42,616 nt of DNA from Gammaproteobacteria bacterium (GCA_030065815.1 JASJCU010000024.1:1-42616); one strand, 5' to 3'; numbered from the stretch's first letter, positions 16,370 to 25,730 are shown. Notes: generated by a model not told the origin, from the letters alone. Numbers and translations are program-made.

Positions 16370-18331
16370 CTACCTCCTCACTGCGCTGAGCAGCGAATCG
16401 AACAGGGTATTGGCGACATTGATCACCTGCGCCGCGGCCTGGTAGGCCTGCTGGAAGCGCACGAGGTCGGCTGCCTCCTCGTCGAGGTTGACACCGGAGA
16501 CCTCCGACTTCGCGGCCTCGGCCTGGCTGAGCAGGTGCTCCTGCACGGTCGCATTGTTGTCGGCCTGATGAGTCTTGGTGCCGACATCGGCGATCAGCGC
16601 GCCGTAGGTGTTGGCGAAGGTCGCGGTACCGCCGATCATCAGGCTGGCGTTCTGCAGGTCGGCGAGGCGCCGGGCGTTGCGGTTGTCGCCGACACCGCCG
16701 GTGTTGTCGGCCAGCGTGAAGGTGTCGTTGACCGCCGGCGTACCGCTCATACCGAAATCGAAGACGCCGAGGCCCGGGATATCGACGCGGTAGGTCTGCC
16801 CGCTGTTGTACGCCACGCTCGCACCGAGCGCCGCACCGTTGGCATCGACGAACTGGGTGCCGGCCGGCGCGCCGGTGATCGCGAGCTGGTTGCCGGCCTG
16901 ATAGGTCAGCGTGATCGTCGACGGCACCTGGGCCGCGAGCTTGGTGCTGCCGGTGCGCGTGGTCATCGCGCCGGCACCGATGCTCGCGGTGCCGCTGTTG
17001 GCCGCCGTGGCGCTGCTGCGCACGGCCTCGGCCGCGGCGACGTCGCGTGCATCGCTGACCAGCGTCGCGATGTCGAAGGCACCGTTGCGGGTCGGACGCA
17101 GGCGGTAGCTGTCGCCAGCCGCGGCGCCTGCGCCGATGACGATGCTCATGCCGTCGGCGACGAACGGGTTGGCCGGCGTGCCGGCACCGCTCAGCGCCAC
17201 GCTGCCGCCGCTGTCGAGGTCGGTCAGCGACCAGCTGGCACCGTCGAAGTCGAGCCGGTATTCGTGTGTCGTCAGGTTGGCGACGTTGCCGAGGTTCACG
17301 CTGATCGTGCCGCTGTTGCCCGGGCTGCCCAGGACCTGCGGCGCAGCGACCGCGAAGAAGTCACCGCCGAGATCGCCGTCGAGGTCCATGCCGCTGTTGT
17401 GCTCGGCGTTGAAATACGAGCCGACGCCGATGGCGACACGGCCGAGCGCGTTCTGCGACTCGTCGAGGATTTCGTCGCGGAAACGCAGCAGGCCGCCGAA
17501 GCTGCCGCCGGTCATCTGCGACGTGACGGTCACGGTCAGACCGCCGGTCTGCTGGATGATGATCTCCTTGTGATCGGCGGCCTGCGGGTTGTTGATGACA
17601 GCGAGCGCATTCGCCGTGCCGCCGACGACCAGCGCCTGACCCGTACCGATGAACACGTTCATCGAGCCGTCGGATTGCTCCAGCGTCGTGACGTTGGTGT
17701 ACTTGCTCAGGTCGTCGACCAGCTTGTCGCGCTGATCGAGGATGTCGTTCGGGATGCCGCCGACGACACCGTTGAACGTACCGATGCGCGCGTTGACATC
17801 GGCCAGCGAACGGGCGATCGCATTGATCTCGTCGACCTCGCTCTCGAGGTCGCGGTTGAGCTGGTTGCGAATGTCCTCGAACCAGCCGTTGAGCGCATTG
17901 AAGCGGTCCGACAGCTGCTCGGCGCGATTGATCATGACACCGCGCGCGGCGATCGAACTCGGGTCGTCGGCAACATCGTTCACCGCGGCGAAGAACTGCG
18001 CGAGCATGTCGTCGAGGCCGGCCGACGCGTCGGCGATCACGTTGTCGATCTGCGTCGCGCGCTGATGGTAGACATCGAACTCCTGGAACGCGGCCGTGTA
18101 GTCGCGCACCCGGCTGGCCAGGTGGACATCGTAGCTGCGCTGGATCGATGCGACGTCGACGCCGGCGCCGATGAAGCCCTGCGGCGACGATTGCGGCAGG
18201 CGTGCCGCCAGCTGCACGCGCTGCCGGCTGTAGCCTTCGGTGTTGACGTTGGCGATGTTGTGCCCGGTCGTCTCCATCTGGCGCTTGAACGCGTTCAGTG
18301 CGCTGATGCCGGTGTTGATGATGCTGGCCAT
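16370..18331 (-). CDS. flgK: flagellar hook-associated protein FlgK (HAP1)
   Basis: 653 residues. The N-terminal flagellar rod motif (ALNAFKRQMETTGHNIANVNTEG) and the FlgK signature YSRQRVQLAA are followed by a long coiled segment. A variable beta-rich central region comes next. The C-terminal FlgK/FlgE-type helix contains SGVNLDEEAADLVRFQQAYQ and ends with AQVINVANTLFDSLL. It sits between hook and FlgL. The middle is enlarged relative to enteric FlgK (about 550 residues), as is common in environmental proteobacteria. It is preceded by flgJ with a 26-nt gap. A plus-strand open frame of 846 codons overlaps flgL and flgK but is a composition shadow. Confidence 0.95.
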   Translation of the reverse strand: MASIINTGISALNAFKRQMETTGHNIANVNTEGYSRQRVQLAARLPQSSPQGFIGAGVDVASIQRSYDVHLASRVRDYTAAFQEFDVYHQRATQIDNVIADASAGLDDMLAQFFAAVNDVADDPSSIAARGVMINRAEQLSDRFNALNGWFEDIRNQLNRDLESEVDEINAIARSLADVNARIGTFNGVVGGIPNDILDQRDKLVDDLSKYTNVTTLEQSDGSMNVFIGTGQALVVGGTANALAVINNPQAADHKEIIIQQTGGLTVTVTSQMTGGSFGGLLRFRDEILDESQNALGRVAIGVGSYFNAEHNSGMDLDGDLGGDFFAVAAPQVLGSPGNSGTISVNLGNVANLTTHEYRLDFDGASWSLTDLDSGGSVALSGAGTPANPFVADGMSIVIGAGAAAGDSYRLRPTRNGAFDIATLVSDARDVAAAEAVRSSATAANSGTASIGAGAMTTRTGSTKLAAQVPSTITLTYQAGNQLAITGAPAGTQFVDANGAALGASVAYNSGQTYRVDIPGLGVFDFGMSGTPAVNDTFTLADNTGGVGDNRNARRLADLQNASLMIGGTATFANTYGALIADVGTKTHQADNNATVQEHLLSQAEAAKSEVSGVNLDEEAADLVRFQQAYQAAAQVINVANTLFDSLLSAVRR

Positions 18332-18357
18332 GGTCGTATCGCGGCGCTACCCGTGGA

Positions 18358-19281
18358 TCAGGTCGCGGTGCTGCCCTCCTGTGCCCGCTGCCGCATGCGC
18401 TGCACCGGCTCGCTGTCGAGGATGCGCTGGATCTTGTCGGCATACGCCGGGTCGGTCGCGTAGCCGGCGCGCTGCAGCGCGTCGAAATAGGCCGCCGGGT
18501 CGTCGGTCTTGCCGAGCGCCTCGCGGTAGCGCGGATTGCGCTGCACGAACTCGACGTAATCGGCGAGGCTGTGCTCGAAAGACTCGTAGGCGCGGAAATC
18601 TGCACGGGTGTTCAGCGCGACACCGTCGCGGTACTCCAGGGTACTCGCCGGCACGCGATCGCCGTGCCAGCGCCGGTCGGCCTTGATGCCGAACAGGTTG
18701 TGGCTGCTGTCACCGCCGCGTTGGCGCATCACGTGGCGCCCCCAGCCGGTCTCGAGCGCGGCCTGGGCGAGCAGCGCCTCGGGGGCGAGCCCGAGTTCGG
18801 CCGCCGCCTGCTCGGCCGCCGGCCACAGCTGCTCGAGGAAGGTCTCGGGATCGCCGTCGAAGGCCAGATCCGCGGCCGTCGATGGCGTCTGCTCCGCGCG
18901 TTCGGCGCCGGCAGCGACCGCCGGCCGCGCCACGATCGGCATGCCGAGATACTCCTGCGGCTGCAGGCCCTGGTACGGCGGTGCGACGGCGCCGCCGAGC
19001 TGGCGCTTGATCACGTCGGCGAGGCCGATGCCCTGGCCCTCGGTCATCGTCATCGCGATCTGTTTGTCGTACATCTCGCGGTAGAACTCGCTCTGCTTGC
19101 TGTCGAGCAGACCGCCGCCGAAGCTCGCGTCGCGCATGCTCTTCAGCGTCATCTGCAGGAACAGCGACTCGAACTGGCGGGCGACCTCGTCGAGCGCCGC
19201 GTCCTGGTCGTCGCGGGCGCGCGCGCGCATCGCCGCGAGACCGGAGAAGTCGGTGTAGACCTGTGCCATGTCGAGCTGCAT
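18358..19281 (-). CDS. flgJ: flagellar rod-cap / peptidoglycan hydrolase FlgJ
   Basis: 307 residues in two parts. The rod-scaffold domain covers residues 1-100 (ALDEVARQFESLFLQMTLKSM, then SEFYREMYDKQIAMTM). The C-terminal glucosaminidase domain (about 145-300) has the catalytic context LLAQAALETGWGRH with Glu177, then HNLFGIKADRRWHG and YATDPAYADKIQRIL. This is the long dual-domain form, acting in the periplasm to cap the growing rod and open the peptidoglycan. It lies 9 nt after flgI and 26 nt before flgK. Confidence 0.95.
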   Translation of the reverse strand: MQLDMAQVYTDFSGLAAMRARARDDQDAALDEVARQFESLFLQMTLKSMRDASFGGGLLDSKQSEFYREMYDKQIAMTMTEGQGIGLADVIKRQLGGAVAPPYQGLQPQEYLGMPIVARPAVAAGAERAEQTPSTAADLAFDGDPETFLEQLWPAAEQAAAELGLAPEALLAQAALETGWGRHVMRQRGGDSSHNLFGIKADRRWHGDRVPASTLEYRDGVALNTRADFRAYESFEHSLADYVEFVQRNPRYREALGKTDDPAAYFDALQRAGYATDPAYADKIQRILDSEPVQRMRQRAQEGSTAT

Positions 19282-19290
19282 CGCCGGTCC

Positions 19291-20427
19291 TCAGATCACG
19301 ACCAGGTCGGCCTTCAGCGCGCCGGCCTGCTTCAGTGCCTCGAGGATCGCGACCAGGTCGCTCGGTCCGGCGCCGACCTGGTTGACCGCGCGCACGACGG
19401 TGTCCAGCGTCACACCCGGATCGAACACGAACATCCGGCTGCCCTCCTCGCTGACGCCGACATTCGACTGCGGCACGACGACGGTGCTGCCGGCGCCGAG
19501 CGGGTTGGGCTGCGACACCTCGGTGTTCTCGCTGATCGTCACGGTCAGCGAACCGTGCGACACCGCGGCCGGGCTGACCCGCACCGTGCTGTTGATGACG
19601 ACCGTGCCGGTACGCGAGTTGACGATCACCTTGGCGACCGCTGCGGCCGGATTCACCTGCAGGTTTTCGATCATCGACACGAAGCCGACGCGCTGGCCGA
19701 TGTTCTTCGGCGCGTTGACCTTGACCGAGGTCGCATCGACGGCGAACGCGGTGCCGGCGCCGATCGCCTGGTTGATCGCGTCGGTGACGCGCTGCACGGT
19801 CGTGAAGTCGCCGGACTTGAGGTTGAGCGTCAGCAGCGCGTCTTCGCCGAACGGCGTCGGCACGCTGCGCTCGACGGTCGCACCGCCCGGCACACGTCCG
19901 GAGCTGGGGATGTTGATCGTGACCTTCGAACCGTCGGCACCCTCGCTGGACAGGCCGCCGACCACGAGGTTGCCCTGCGCGATCGCGTAGACCTGGCCGT
20001 CGATGCCCTTCAGCGGCGTCATCAGCAGGGCGCCACCGCGCAGGCTCTTCGCGTCGCCGATCGACGACACCGTGACGTCGATCTGCTGGCCCGGCTTCGC
20101 GAACGCCGGCAGGTCGGCATGCACGGTGACCGCGGCGACGTTCTTCGGATTCAGGTTGACCCCGGGCGGCACGACGATGCCGAGCTGGGTCAGCATGCTG
20201 CGCAGGCTCTGCTGCGTGAACGGCGACGAGCCGACCTTGTCGCCGCTGCCGTCGAGGCCGACGACCAGGCCGTAGCCGAGCAGCTGGTTATCGCGCACGC
20301 CCTGGATGGTCGCCAGGTCCTTGATGCGTTCGGCAAACGCCGCGGTCGGCGTGACCAGCGCGGCAGGCACGACGACGGCCATCGCGGCGAGCAATGAAAA
20401 CAGTGTGGAAACGGAGTGCTTGAACAT
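19291..20427 (-). CDS. flgI: flagellar P-ring protein FlgI
   Basis: 378 residues. A signal peptide ([15 protein letters not shown]) is followed by [20 protein letters not shown], the invariant beginning of mature Flg[21 protein letters not shown] and the C-terminal [20 protein letters not shown] are also typical. It forms the P-ring in the peptidoglycan layer. The ATG at 20427 is chosen; a GTG nine nt upstream (20436) is an alternative and sits 3 nt past the flgH stop. It is co-directional and tightly packed with flgH and flgJ. Confidence 0.95.
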   Translation of the reverse strand: MFKHSVSTLFSLLAAMAVVVPAALVTPTAAFAERIKDLATIQGVRDNQLLGYGLVVGLDGSGDKVGSSPFTQQSLRSMLTQLGIVVPPGVNLNPKNVAAVTVHADLPAFAKPGQQIDVTVSSIGDAKSLRGGALLMTPLKGIDGQVYAIAQGNLVVGGLSSEGADGSKVTINIPSSGRVPGGATVERSVPTPFGEDALLTLNLKSGDFTTVQRVTDAINQAIGAGTAFAVDATSVKVNAPKNIGQRVGFVSMIENLQVNPAAAVAKVIVNSRTGTVVINSTVRVSPAAVSHGSLTVTISENTEVSQPNPLGAGSTVVVPQSNVGVSEEGSRMFVFDPGVTLDTVVRAVNQVGAGPSDLVAILEALKQAGALKADLVVI

Positions 20428-20439
20428 GCGTGTCACCGC

Positions 20440-21165
20440 TCAGAACGGCATGATCGCCGAGATGAAGAACTTGGCCAGCCAGCCCATCTGGGTGGCCTTC
20501 GAGACCTGGCCGTCGCCGACATAGATCAGCGTCGCGTCGGCGACGCGCGTCGAGTCGACCGAGTTCTGGGTGTCGATATCCTCCGGCCGGACGATGCCTG
20601 AGACCCGGATGTACTCGTTGCCACCGGTCATGCCGATGCGCTTCTCACCGCGTACCCGCAGGTAGCCGTTGCCCAGCACCTCGGTGACCATGACCGTGAT
20701 CGAGCCGGTCAGCTCGTTCGACTGCTCGTTGTCGGCGTCGCCGGAGAAACTGGTGTTCGACTCGAGGCTCTGCTCGAGGTTGTACGAGCCGTCGCGGAAC
20801 GGGATGTCGAACTTCAATGCACGCCCGAACAGCGTCGGGTTGGTGATCGACGTGCTGTTGCTCTTGTCGACACCGCCCGAGTTCTCGTGGATGGCCTCGG
20901 TCTCCTCGACCAGGTTGACGACCAGGATGTCCCCGACACGGCGCGCGCGGATGTTCTCGAACCAGGCGCGTTCGAAGCCGGCCTGGTAGATCGCGCCGTT
21001 GCCGCGCGGCACCGGCGGGATCGACGCCGGCGGCACGGCGGCGTAGTCCGGGTCGCGCTTGGGATCGGACTGGCAGCCGGACAGCATCGTCAGGACCAGG
21101 ACCAGCAGCGCCACGCCGGCCAGGCCGCTGCGCGAGATTGGCGTTTCTGTCAATGAACGGTTCAT
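20440..21165 (-). CDS. flgH: flagellar L-ring lipoprotein FlgH
   Basis: 241 residues. A lipoprotein signal (LVLVLTMLSGC, lipidated Cys31) is followed by a short linker. The FlgH core has GAIYQAGFERAWFENIRARRVGDILVV (seen in part), VDKSNSTSITNPTLFGR, ITVMVTEVLGNGYLRVRGEK and the C-terminal SGIVRPEDIDTQNSVDSTRVADA. It forms the outer-membrane L-ring around the rod. It lies 30 nt after flgG and 3 nt before the longer possible flgI start. Confidence 0.95.
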   Translation of the reverse strand: MNRSLTETPISRSGLAGVALLVLVLTMLSGCQSDPKRDPDYAAVPPASIPPVPRGNGAIYQAGFERAWFENIRARRVGDILVVNLVEETEAIHENSGGVDKSNSTSITNPTLFGRALKFDIPFRDGSYNLEQSLESNTSFSGDADNEQSNELTGSITVMVTEVLGNGYLRVRGEKRIGMTGGNEYIRVSGIVRPEDIDTQNSVDSTRVADATLIYVGDGQVSKATQMGWLAKFFISAIMPF

Positions 21166-21195
21166 GCGTTTGCCCCTGCGACACGCATCGGACGG

Positions 21196-21981
21196 TTACA
21201 GCTGCTGGGCGACGTAGGCCAGCATGTCGTCGGTGGTCGAGATCGCCTTGCTGTTCATCTCGTAAGCGCGCTGTGTCTCGATCATGTTGACCAGCTCTTC
21301 GACGACGTTGACGTTGGAGCTCTCCAACGAGCCCTGGATCAGCGTGCCGGCGCCGTTCTGTCCGGGGGTGTCGACCTGCGGCGCGCCGCTGGCCGCGGTC
21401 TCGCGGTACAGGTTGTCGCCGATCGCCTCGAGGCCGGTCGGGTTGACGAACTGCGCGAGCGTGATGTTGCCGATCTGGGTCGGCGCACTGGTGCCGGAGA
21501 CCAGCGCCGAGACGGTGCCGTCGGAGCCGATCGTGACCGACAGCGTGTTGGCCGGGATCGTGATCGCCGGGTCGAGCAGGTAGCCGTTCTGCGTGACCAT
21601 CTGGCCAGTCGAGTCCATGCCGAACGAGCCGTCGCGCGTGTACACGATGGTGCCGTCGGGATGCGTGATCTGGAACAGCCCGTTGCCCTGCACCGCGATG
21701 TCGAGGCTGTTGTTGGTCTGGATGATGTTGCCCTGCGAGTGCAGCTTCTGCGTCGCCACGGTGCGCACGCCGGTGCCGATGTACAGCCCGGACGGCAGCT
21801 CGGTGTCCTCGGTCGAGCTGGCGCCGGCCTGGCGGATGTTCTGGTAGATCAGGTCCTCGAACACCGCGCGGTCGCGCTTGAAACCGGTCGTGTTGACGTT
21901 CGCCAGGTTGTTCGAGATCACCGCCATGCGGGTCTGTTCGGCATCGAGTCCGGTCTTGGCTATCCAGAGTGCGGGATACAT
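21196..21981 (-). CDS. flgG: flagellar distal rod protein FlgG
   Basis: 261 residues, the normal FlgG length. The N-terminal rod motif is [20 protein letters not shown] with [34 protein letters not shown] and [15 protein letters not shown] form the central block. The C-terminus is [20 protein letters not shown] with [16 protein letters not shown]. It is separated from flgF by 130 nt that carry a 12-bp tandem repeat and a hairpin, an unusual gap inside this operon. Confidence 0.95.
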   Translation of the reverse strand: MYPALWIAKTGLDAEQTRMAVISNNLANVNTTGFKRDRAVFEDLIYQNIRQAGASSTEDTELPSGLYIGTGVRTVATQKLHSQGNIIQTNNSLDIAVQGNGLFQITHPDGTIVYTRDGSFGMDSTGQMVTQNGYLLDPAITIPANTLSVTIGSDGTVSALVSGTSAPTQIGNITLAQFVNPTGLEAIGDNLYRETAASGAPQVDTPGQNGAGTLIQGSLESSNVNVVEELVNMIETQRAYEMNSKAISTTDDMLAYVAQQL

Positions 21982-22053
21982 GTTCAGAACCTCTTGCTTG
22001 GTCCAACGCGACAGTCGATGCGACCGGCGCGCTGCGTGTTGTCTATCTGTTCA

Positions 22054-22101
22054 AAGCTTTGCAGATCACTTTGTGAATCACTTTGCAAATCCCTTGCCAG
22101 G
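22054..22101. repeat. four degenerate 12-bp tandem units upstream of flgG
   Basis: On the plus strand the units read agctttgcagat, cactttgtgaat, cactttgcaaat and cccttgccaggt, in phase with no spacer. The middle two differ at only two positions. They lie in the flgF-flgG spacer, 73-120 nt upstream of the flgG start on the minus strand, and are AT-richer than the surroundings. They could be a regulatory protein array or a replication-slippage product. Confidence 0.6.
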
Positions 22102-22121
22102 TGGCCGGTCGTCAGACCGGC
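22102..22121 (-). terminator. hairpin spanning the flgF stop codon
   Basis: GGCCGGTC and GACCGGCC form a perfect 8-bp stem around GTCA; the flgF stop (22112-22114) is in the loop. No T-run follows on the minus strand. It may attenuate or process the flgF-flgG transcript. Confidence 0.4.
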
Positions 22122-22852
22122 CGCACGACGCTCGCCGCGGCGCCGGCGTTCTCCTCGGCCAGCTTCATCATCTTGACCTGCAGCTCGAAGCGCCGTGACA
22201 GCTCGATCATGTCGACCATCTCGTTGACGACGTTGACGTTGCTCGCGGCCAATGCCCCGGAAACGACGCGCTGCAGCGGGTCCGGCTCGGCGACGGCGCC
22301 GTCGGCGAGGCGGAACAGGCCGTCGTCGGCCTTGCCCATCTGCTCGTATTGCGGGGCGACCAGCTTGATCCGGTCGATGACGGCGAGCTGGTCGGCCTGC
22401 GCGCCGAGCGGGCGGATCGACAGCGTGCCGTCGACGCCGATATCGATCTTCTCGAACGGCGGGACCGCGATCGGCCCGCCGTTGCCCAGCACCGGCAAGC
22501 CGTTGCCGCTGACCAGCAGCCCGTTCTCGTCGACACGCAGGTCGCCGCGTCGCGTGTAGGCCTCACCGCCGTCACGCGCCTGCACGGCGATCCAGCCGCC
22601 GTCCTGCACGGCGACGTCGAGGTCGCGTCCGGTGTACTGGATGCTGCCGTGGTCGAAGTCGGTCGTCGGCCGCTCGTCCATCGCGTAGACGCGCGTCGGG
22701 TGAGCGTCGCCGAACACCGGCATGCTGCGGAACTGGTTCAGGTCGGACAGGAAGCCCGTGGTGTTGGCATTGGCCAGGTTGTTGCTGGCATTGGCCTGCG
22801 CGATCAGCGTCTCTTTGGCGCCGCTCATCGCGACATACAGCATGCGGTCCAT
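22112..22852 (-). CDS. flgF: flagellar proximal rod protein FlgF
   Basis: 246 residues. The N-terminus (MDRMLYVAMSGAKETLIAQA, then ASNNLANANTTGFLSDLNQ) is typical of FlgF. The central block is DLDVAVQDGGWIAVQARDG with EAYTRRGDLRVDENGLLV. The C-terminus is SNVNVVNEMVDMIELSRRFE. It is part of the proximal rod. Unusual spacers of 111 nt (to flgE) and 130 nt (to flgG) flank it, both with inverted repeats. Confidence 0.94.
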   Translation of the reverse strand: MDRMLYVAMSGAKETLIAQANASNNLANANTTGFLSDLNQFRSMPVFGDAHPTRVYAMDERPTTDFDHGSIQYTGRDLDVAVQDGGWIAVQARDGGEAYTRRGDLRVDENGLLVSGNGLPVLGNGGPIAVPPFEKIDIGVDGTLSIRPLGAQADQLAVIDRIKLVAPQYEQMGKADDGLFRLADGAVAEPDPLQRVVSGALAASNVNVVNEMVDMIELSRRFELQVKMMKLAEENAGAAASVVRPV

Positions 22853-22872
22853 GGGATGCTCCCGGAGGTCGC

Positions 22873-22963
22873 AGGGTAGAAGGTAGAGGGCGAAGGGCCG
22901 AGGTGTGCAGCGGGCCTGCTGTTTCCTGGTCCTATGCCCTTATCCCTCTACCCTCGGCCCTGA
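22873..22963. repeat. long imperfect inverted repeat between flgE and flgF
   Basis: The spacer holds a purine-rich arm (about 22873-22903, including GGTAGAGGGCGAAGGGC) and a pyrimidine-rich arm (about 22933-22963, including GCCCTTATCCCTCTACC). These two cores pair with only a few mismatches and could fold into a long stem across a ~30-nt loop. It starts right after the flgE stop. It may be a REP-like element, an mRNA stabiliser or an attenuator between hook and rod genes. Confidence 0.5.
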
Positions 22964-24220
22964 TTAACGGATGTTGATGACCGTCTGGGTCACGGCGTCG
23001 GCGGTCGAGATGACCTCGGCGTTGGCCTGGAAGTTGCGCTGCGCGGTGATCAGGTTGACCAGCTGCGCGGCGATGTCGACGTTCGAGGCCTCGAGCGCGC
23101 CGGACTGGATCTGGCCGAAGCTCGACGTGCCGGCCTCGCCGAGTTGCGGCGTGCCCGACGAGAAGCTCTCGACCCAGTTGGTGTCGCCGACCTGGCGCAG
23201 GCCCTGCTGGTTGTTGAACTTGGCCAGCGCGACCTTGCCGAGCGCGGACGACTGGCCGTTGGTGTAGCGGGCGAACACGACACCCTCGGTGTCGATGTCG
23301 ACGCCGGCCAGGCGACCCGATGTGAAGCCGTCCTGGGCGAGGTTGTTGACCGCGAACGCCGAGCCGTACTGCGTCGTGCCGGCCAGATCCAGGTTCAGCG
23401 TGATGTTCGCCGCGCCGCTGCCCGGGTTGTAGGCGGCGGTCGTCGCGGTCGTCGTCGCGACCCCGTCGATCGTCGTCAGCGTACCGGCCGAGTCGAAGCC
23501 GAGCGCGAACGGGGTACCGACCGGCTGGCCGGCCGGCGGCACGTTGTTACCGTCGATGTACAGGTACTGGTCCCAGGTGTTGGCCGCCGTCTTGCGATAG
23601 TAGATCGTCGTCGTGTGCGCATTGCCGAGCGAGTCATAGACGGTCGTCGACGTCGAGCTGTTGTAGGTCGCCGGGTTGGCGGGATTGAACGCCGCGGTCG
23701 GCGCCGACTGCGACGAGTTGACGTTGATCGCGGCGGTCAGCGTCGTCGAGGCATTCGGTGCGCTCGGCGTGGTCGGCAGCTGCAGGTCCTGCAGCACGCC
23801 GGTGTTGAAGGTCGTCGTGCTGCCGACGCCGGTGACCGCCGGATAGACCTGCAGGCGGTCGTTGGCATGGTTGATCACGAACCCGTCGCGGTCGACGCTG
23901 TATGCCCCGGCGCGCGTGTAGGCCTGGGTGCCGTCAGTCGATTCGAGCACGAAGAAGCCCTGGCCGCTGATCGCCAGGTCGAGATTGTTCGACGTGAAGT
24001 CGATCGTGCCCTGCGCGAACTGCTGCGCAACCCGCGCGACCCGCACGCCCTGCCCGGCCGCGTTGGAGCTGGTGTCCTGGATCGCGTTGGCGTAGACGTC
24101 GGCGAACTCGGCGCGCGATTCCTTGAAGCCGTTGGTCGCCGAGTTGGCAATGTTGTTACCGGTCACCTCGAGGTCCGTGGAGGCGGCGTTCAATCCGCTG
24201 AGGGCGATACGAAAAGGCAT
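22964..24220 (-). CDS. flgE: flagellar hook protein FlgE
   Basis: 418 residues. It opens MPFRIALSGLNAASTDLEVT with GNNIANSATNGFKESRAEF, the FlgE form of the rod/hook motif. FTSNNLDLAISGQGFFVLE follows, then a Thr/Ser/Asn-rich central domain and the C-terminal SNVDIAAQLVNLITAQRNFQ with AEVISTADAVTQTVINIR. It builds the hook. It lies 14 nt after flgD. The length and the variable middle are normal for the family. Confidence 0.95.
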   Translation of the reverse strand: MPFRIALSGLNAASTDLEVTGNNIANSATNGFKESRAEFADVYANAIQDTSSNAAGQGVRVARVAQQFAQGTIDFTSNNLDLAISGQGFFVLESTDGTQAYTRAGAYSVDRDGFVINHANDRLQVYPAVTGVGSTTTFNTGVLQDLQLPTTPSAPNASTTLTAAINVNSSQSAPTAAFNPANPATYNSSTSTTVYDSLGNAHTTTIYYRKTAANTWDQYLYIDGNNVPPAGQPVGTPFALGFDSAGTLTTIDGVATTTATTAAYNPGSGAANITLNLDLAGTTQYGSAFAVNNLAQDGFTSGRLAGVDIDTEGVVFARYTNGQSSALGKVALAKFNNQQGLRQVGDTNWVESFSSGTPQLGEAGTSSFGQIQSGALEASNVDIAAQLVNLITAQRNFQANAEVISTADAVTQTVINIR

Positions 24221-24234
24221 GCTGGCTTCTCCGA

Positions 24235-24918
24235 CTAGTAGATCTGTTGCACGTTGTTGAAGGCGATCGGGCCGAGGCCTTCGAGGTTCAGGGTCAGGCC
24301 GTTGCGACCGTCGAGGTTGACACTCTCGACCTTCGCGAACATCTTGGTCTGCAGGTTGACGGCGCGGTCGTTCTGGATCGACTCGACACGGATGCTGTAG
24401 TGGCCCGGGGCTACGAATTCACCGAGGTCGTTGATACCGTCCCACGTGAACTTCAGCGCACCGGGCGGTGCCGAGCCCATCGGCATCTCGCGCACCAGCT
24501 GGCCAACCTGATCGAACACGCGGACCGTGACCTGCGGGCTGCTCTGCTCGAGTTCGACCTGGCCGCGCAGGTTGCCGCCGGTCAGCAGGAAACCGGTGTC
24601 GACCGGGGCGAGCACCTCGCGACCGACCAGCGAGCCGGCCTGCAGGGCCTGGTTCGACGTGATCGACGCGGCGAGGTCCTGGAAGTTCTGGTTCAGCTCC
24701 TCAAGACCGGTGACCGAGCCGAACTCGGCGATCTGGCTCAGGAACTCGCCGTTGTCCATCGGTTCGAACGGGTCCTGGTTGTTGAGCTGGGTGACCATGA
24801 GCTTGAGGAAATCGTTGAGACCGAGGTCACCGGCATCGTTGGCCGCACGCGCGGCGTCCGGCTGACTGGCCAGGCCGAGGCTGGCGAACAGGTCTTCCTG
24901 GTTGTTGAGCGTGTTCAC
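24235..24918 (-). CDS. flgD: flagellar hook assembly / hook-capping protein FlgD
   Basis: 227 residues. The conserved N-terminal motif LGLNDFLKLMVTQLNNQDPF with EPMDNGEFLSQIAEFGSVTG identifies FlgD. The C-terminal part has a FlgD tudor/Ig-like fold (GREVLAPVDTGFLLTGGNL, then PPGALKFTWDGINDLGEFV). It caps the growing hook. The start is a GTG 6 nt after the flgC stop, with GGGAG and AAGG sequences over that stop. Confidence 0.95.
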   Translation of the reverse strand: MNTLNNQEDLFASLGLASQPDAARAANDAGDLGLNDFLKLMVTQLNNQDPFEPMDNGEFLSQIAEFGSVTGLEELNQNFQDLAASITSNQALQAGSLVGREVLAPVDTGFLLTGGNLRGQVELEQSSPQVTVRVFDQVGQLVREMPMGSAPPGALKFTWDGINDLGEFVAPGHYSIRVESIQNDRAVNLQTKMFAKVESVNLDGRNGLTLNLEGLGPIAFNNVQQIY

Positions 24919-24924
24919 GTCGCC

Positions 24925-25338
24925 TTATCTCCCGAGATTGATCGTCGCCGACAGCATCTGCCGCGTGGCATTGAGTACTTCGACGTTGTTCTGGTACGCG
25001 CGCGATGCCGAGATCATGTTGGCCATCTCCTCGACGACGTTGACGTTGGGCCGGTAGATGTAGCCCTCGTCGTCGGCCAGTGCGTGGTTCGGCGCGTATT
25101 CGCGGACCAGCGGCGCCTGGCTCTCGACAACACCGGCCATACGCACGCCGACTGCCGGGTTGCGCCGGTTGACCTGGTCGTAGATCGCGTGGAACACCGG
25201 CTGGCGGGCGCGGTAGGTGTCCTGCAGGCTGCTCGACACCGCGTCGACGTTGGCGAGGTTGCTCGCGACCACGTTGAGGCGCAGGTTCTGTGCGTTCATG
25301 CCGGAACCGGCGATATCGAAGATCTGGAAACTACTCAT
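24925..25338 (-). CDS. flgC: flagellar proximal rod protein FlgC
   Basis: 137 residues, typical FlgC length. The N-terminus reads FQIFDIAGSGMNAQNLRLNV with VASNLANVDA. The C-terminus is YRPNVNVVEEMANMISASRA with YQNNVEVLNATRQML. Its ATG shares one base with the flgB stop (TGATG), implying translational coupling. Confidence 0.95.
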   Translation of the reverse strand: MSSFQIFDIAGSGMNAQNLRLNVVASNLANVDAVSSSLQDTYRARQPVFHAIYDQVNRRNPAVGVRMAGVVESQAPLVREYAPNHALADDEGYIYRPNVNVVEEMANMISASRAYQNNVEVLNATRQMLSATINLGR

Positions 25339-25730
25339 CAGCCGTTACCCTTGATGGCGAGCTTGAGACCCTTTACGCGGCTGTCGAGGAAGCGCAGCGT
25401 CGCCTGGTAGCGCATTGCGTTGGCGCTGAACTCGGCCTGCTCGCGCTCGACCTCGACGGTATTGCCGTCGAGCGAGTTCTGTTGCGGAACCCGGTAGCCC
25501 ATCTGCGAGACCGCGACGACACCGCTGTCGGCCTGGATGTGGCGTGCATGCGTCGACACCAGGCGCACCGGCGGCCGAGCCTCTTTGCGCAGCATCGCCG
25601 CGAAGTCGAAGTCACGCGCCTTGTAGCCAGGGGTGTCGGCATTGGCGAGATTGGACGCCAGCACCTCGGAGCGGCGTGAACGCAGCTGCAGGGCCTGTTC
25701 GTGGATACCGAAGACGTTGTCGAGTTTCAT
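25338..25730 (-). CDS. flgB: flagellar proximal rod protein FlgB
   Basis: 130 residues. The FlgB pattern is seen in MKLDNVFGIHEQALQLRSRR, SEVLASNLANADTPGYKARD with FDFAAMLR, and NSLDGNTVEVEREQAEFSAN. It is the first gene of the leftward flg operon, and a sigma-54 type promoter lies 38-53 nt upstream of its ATG. FlgB contacts the MS-ring/FliE end of the rod. Confidence 0.95.
   Translation of the reverse strand: MKLDNVFGIHEQALQLRSRRSEVLASNLANADTPGYKARDFDFAAMLRKEARPPVRLVSTHARHIQADSGVVAVSQMGYRVPQQNSLDGNTVEVEREQAEFSANAMRYQATLRFLDSRVKGLKLAIKGNG

Noticed and set aside
15923-18463. 846-codon plus-strand open frame across flgL and flgK
   Set aside because: It is longer than either real gene but antisense to two certain flagellar genes and has no motifs.
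18571-20397. 608-codon plus-strand open frame opposite flgJ and flgI
   Set aside because: Antisense shadow with His/Arg/Asp-rich composition.
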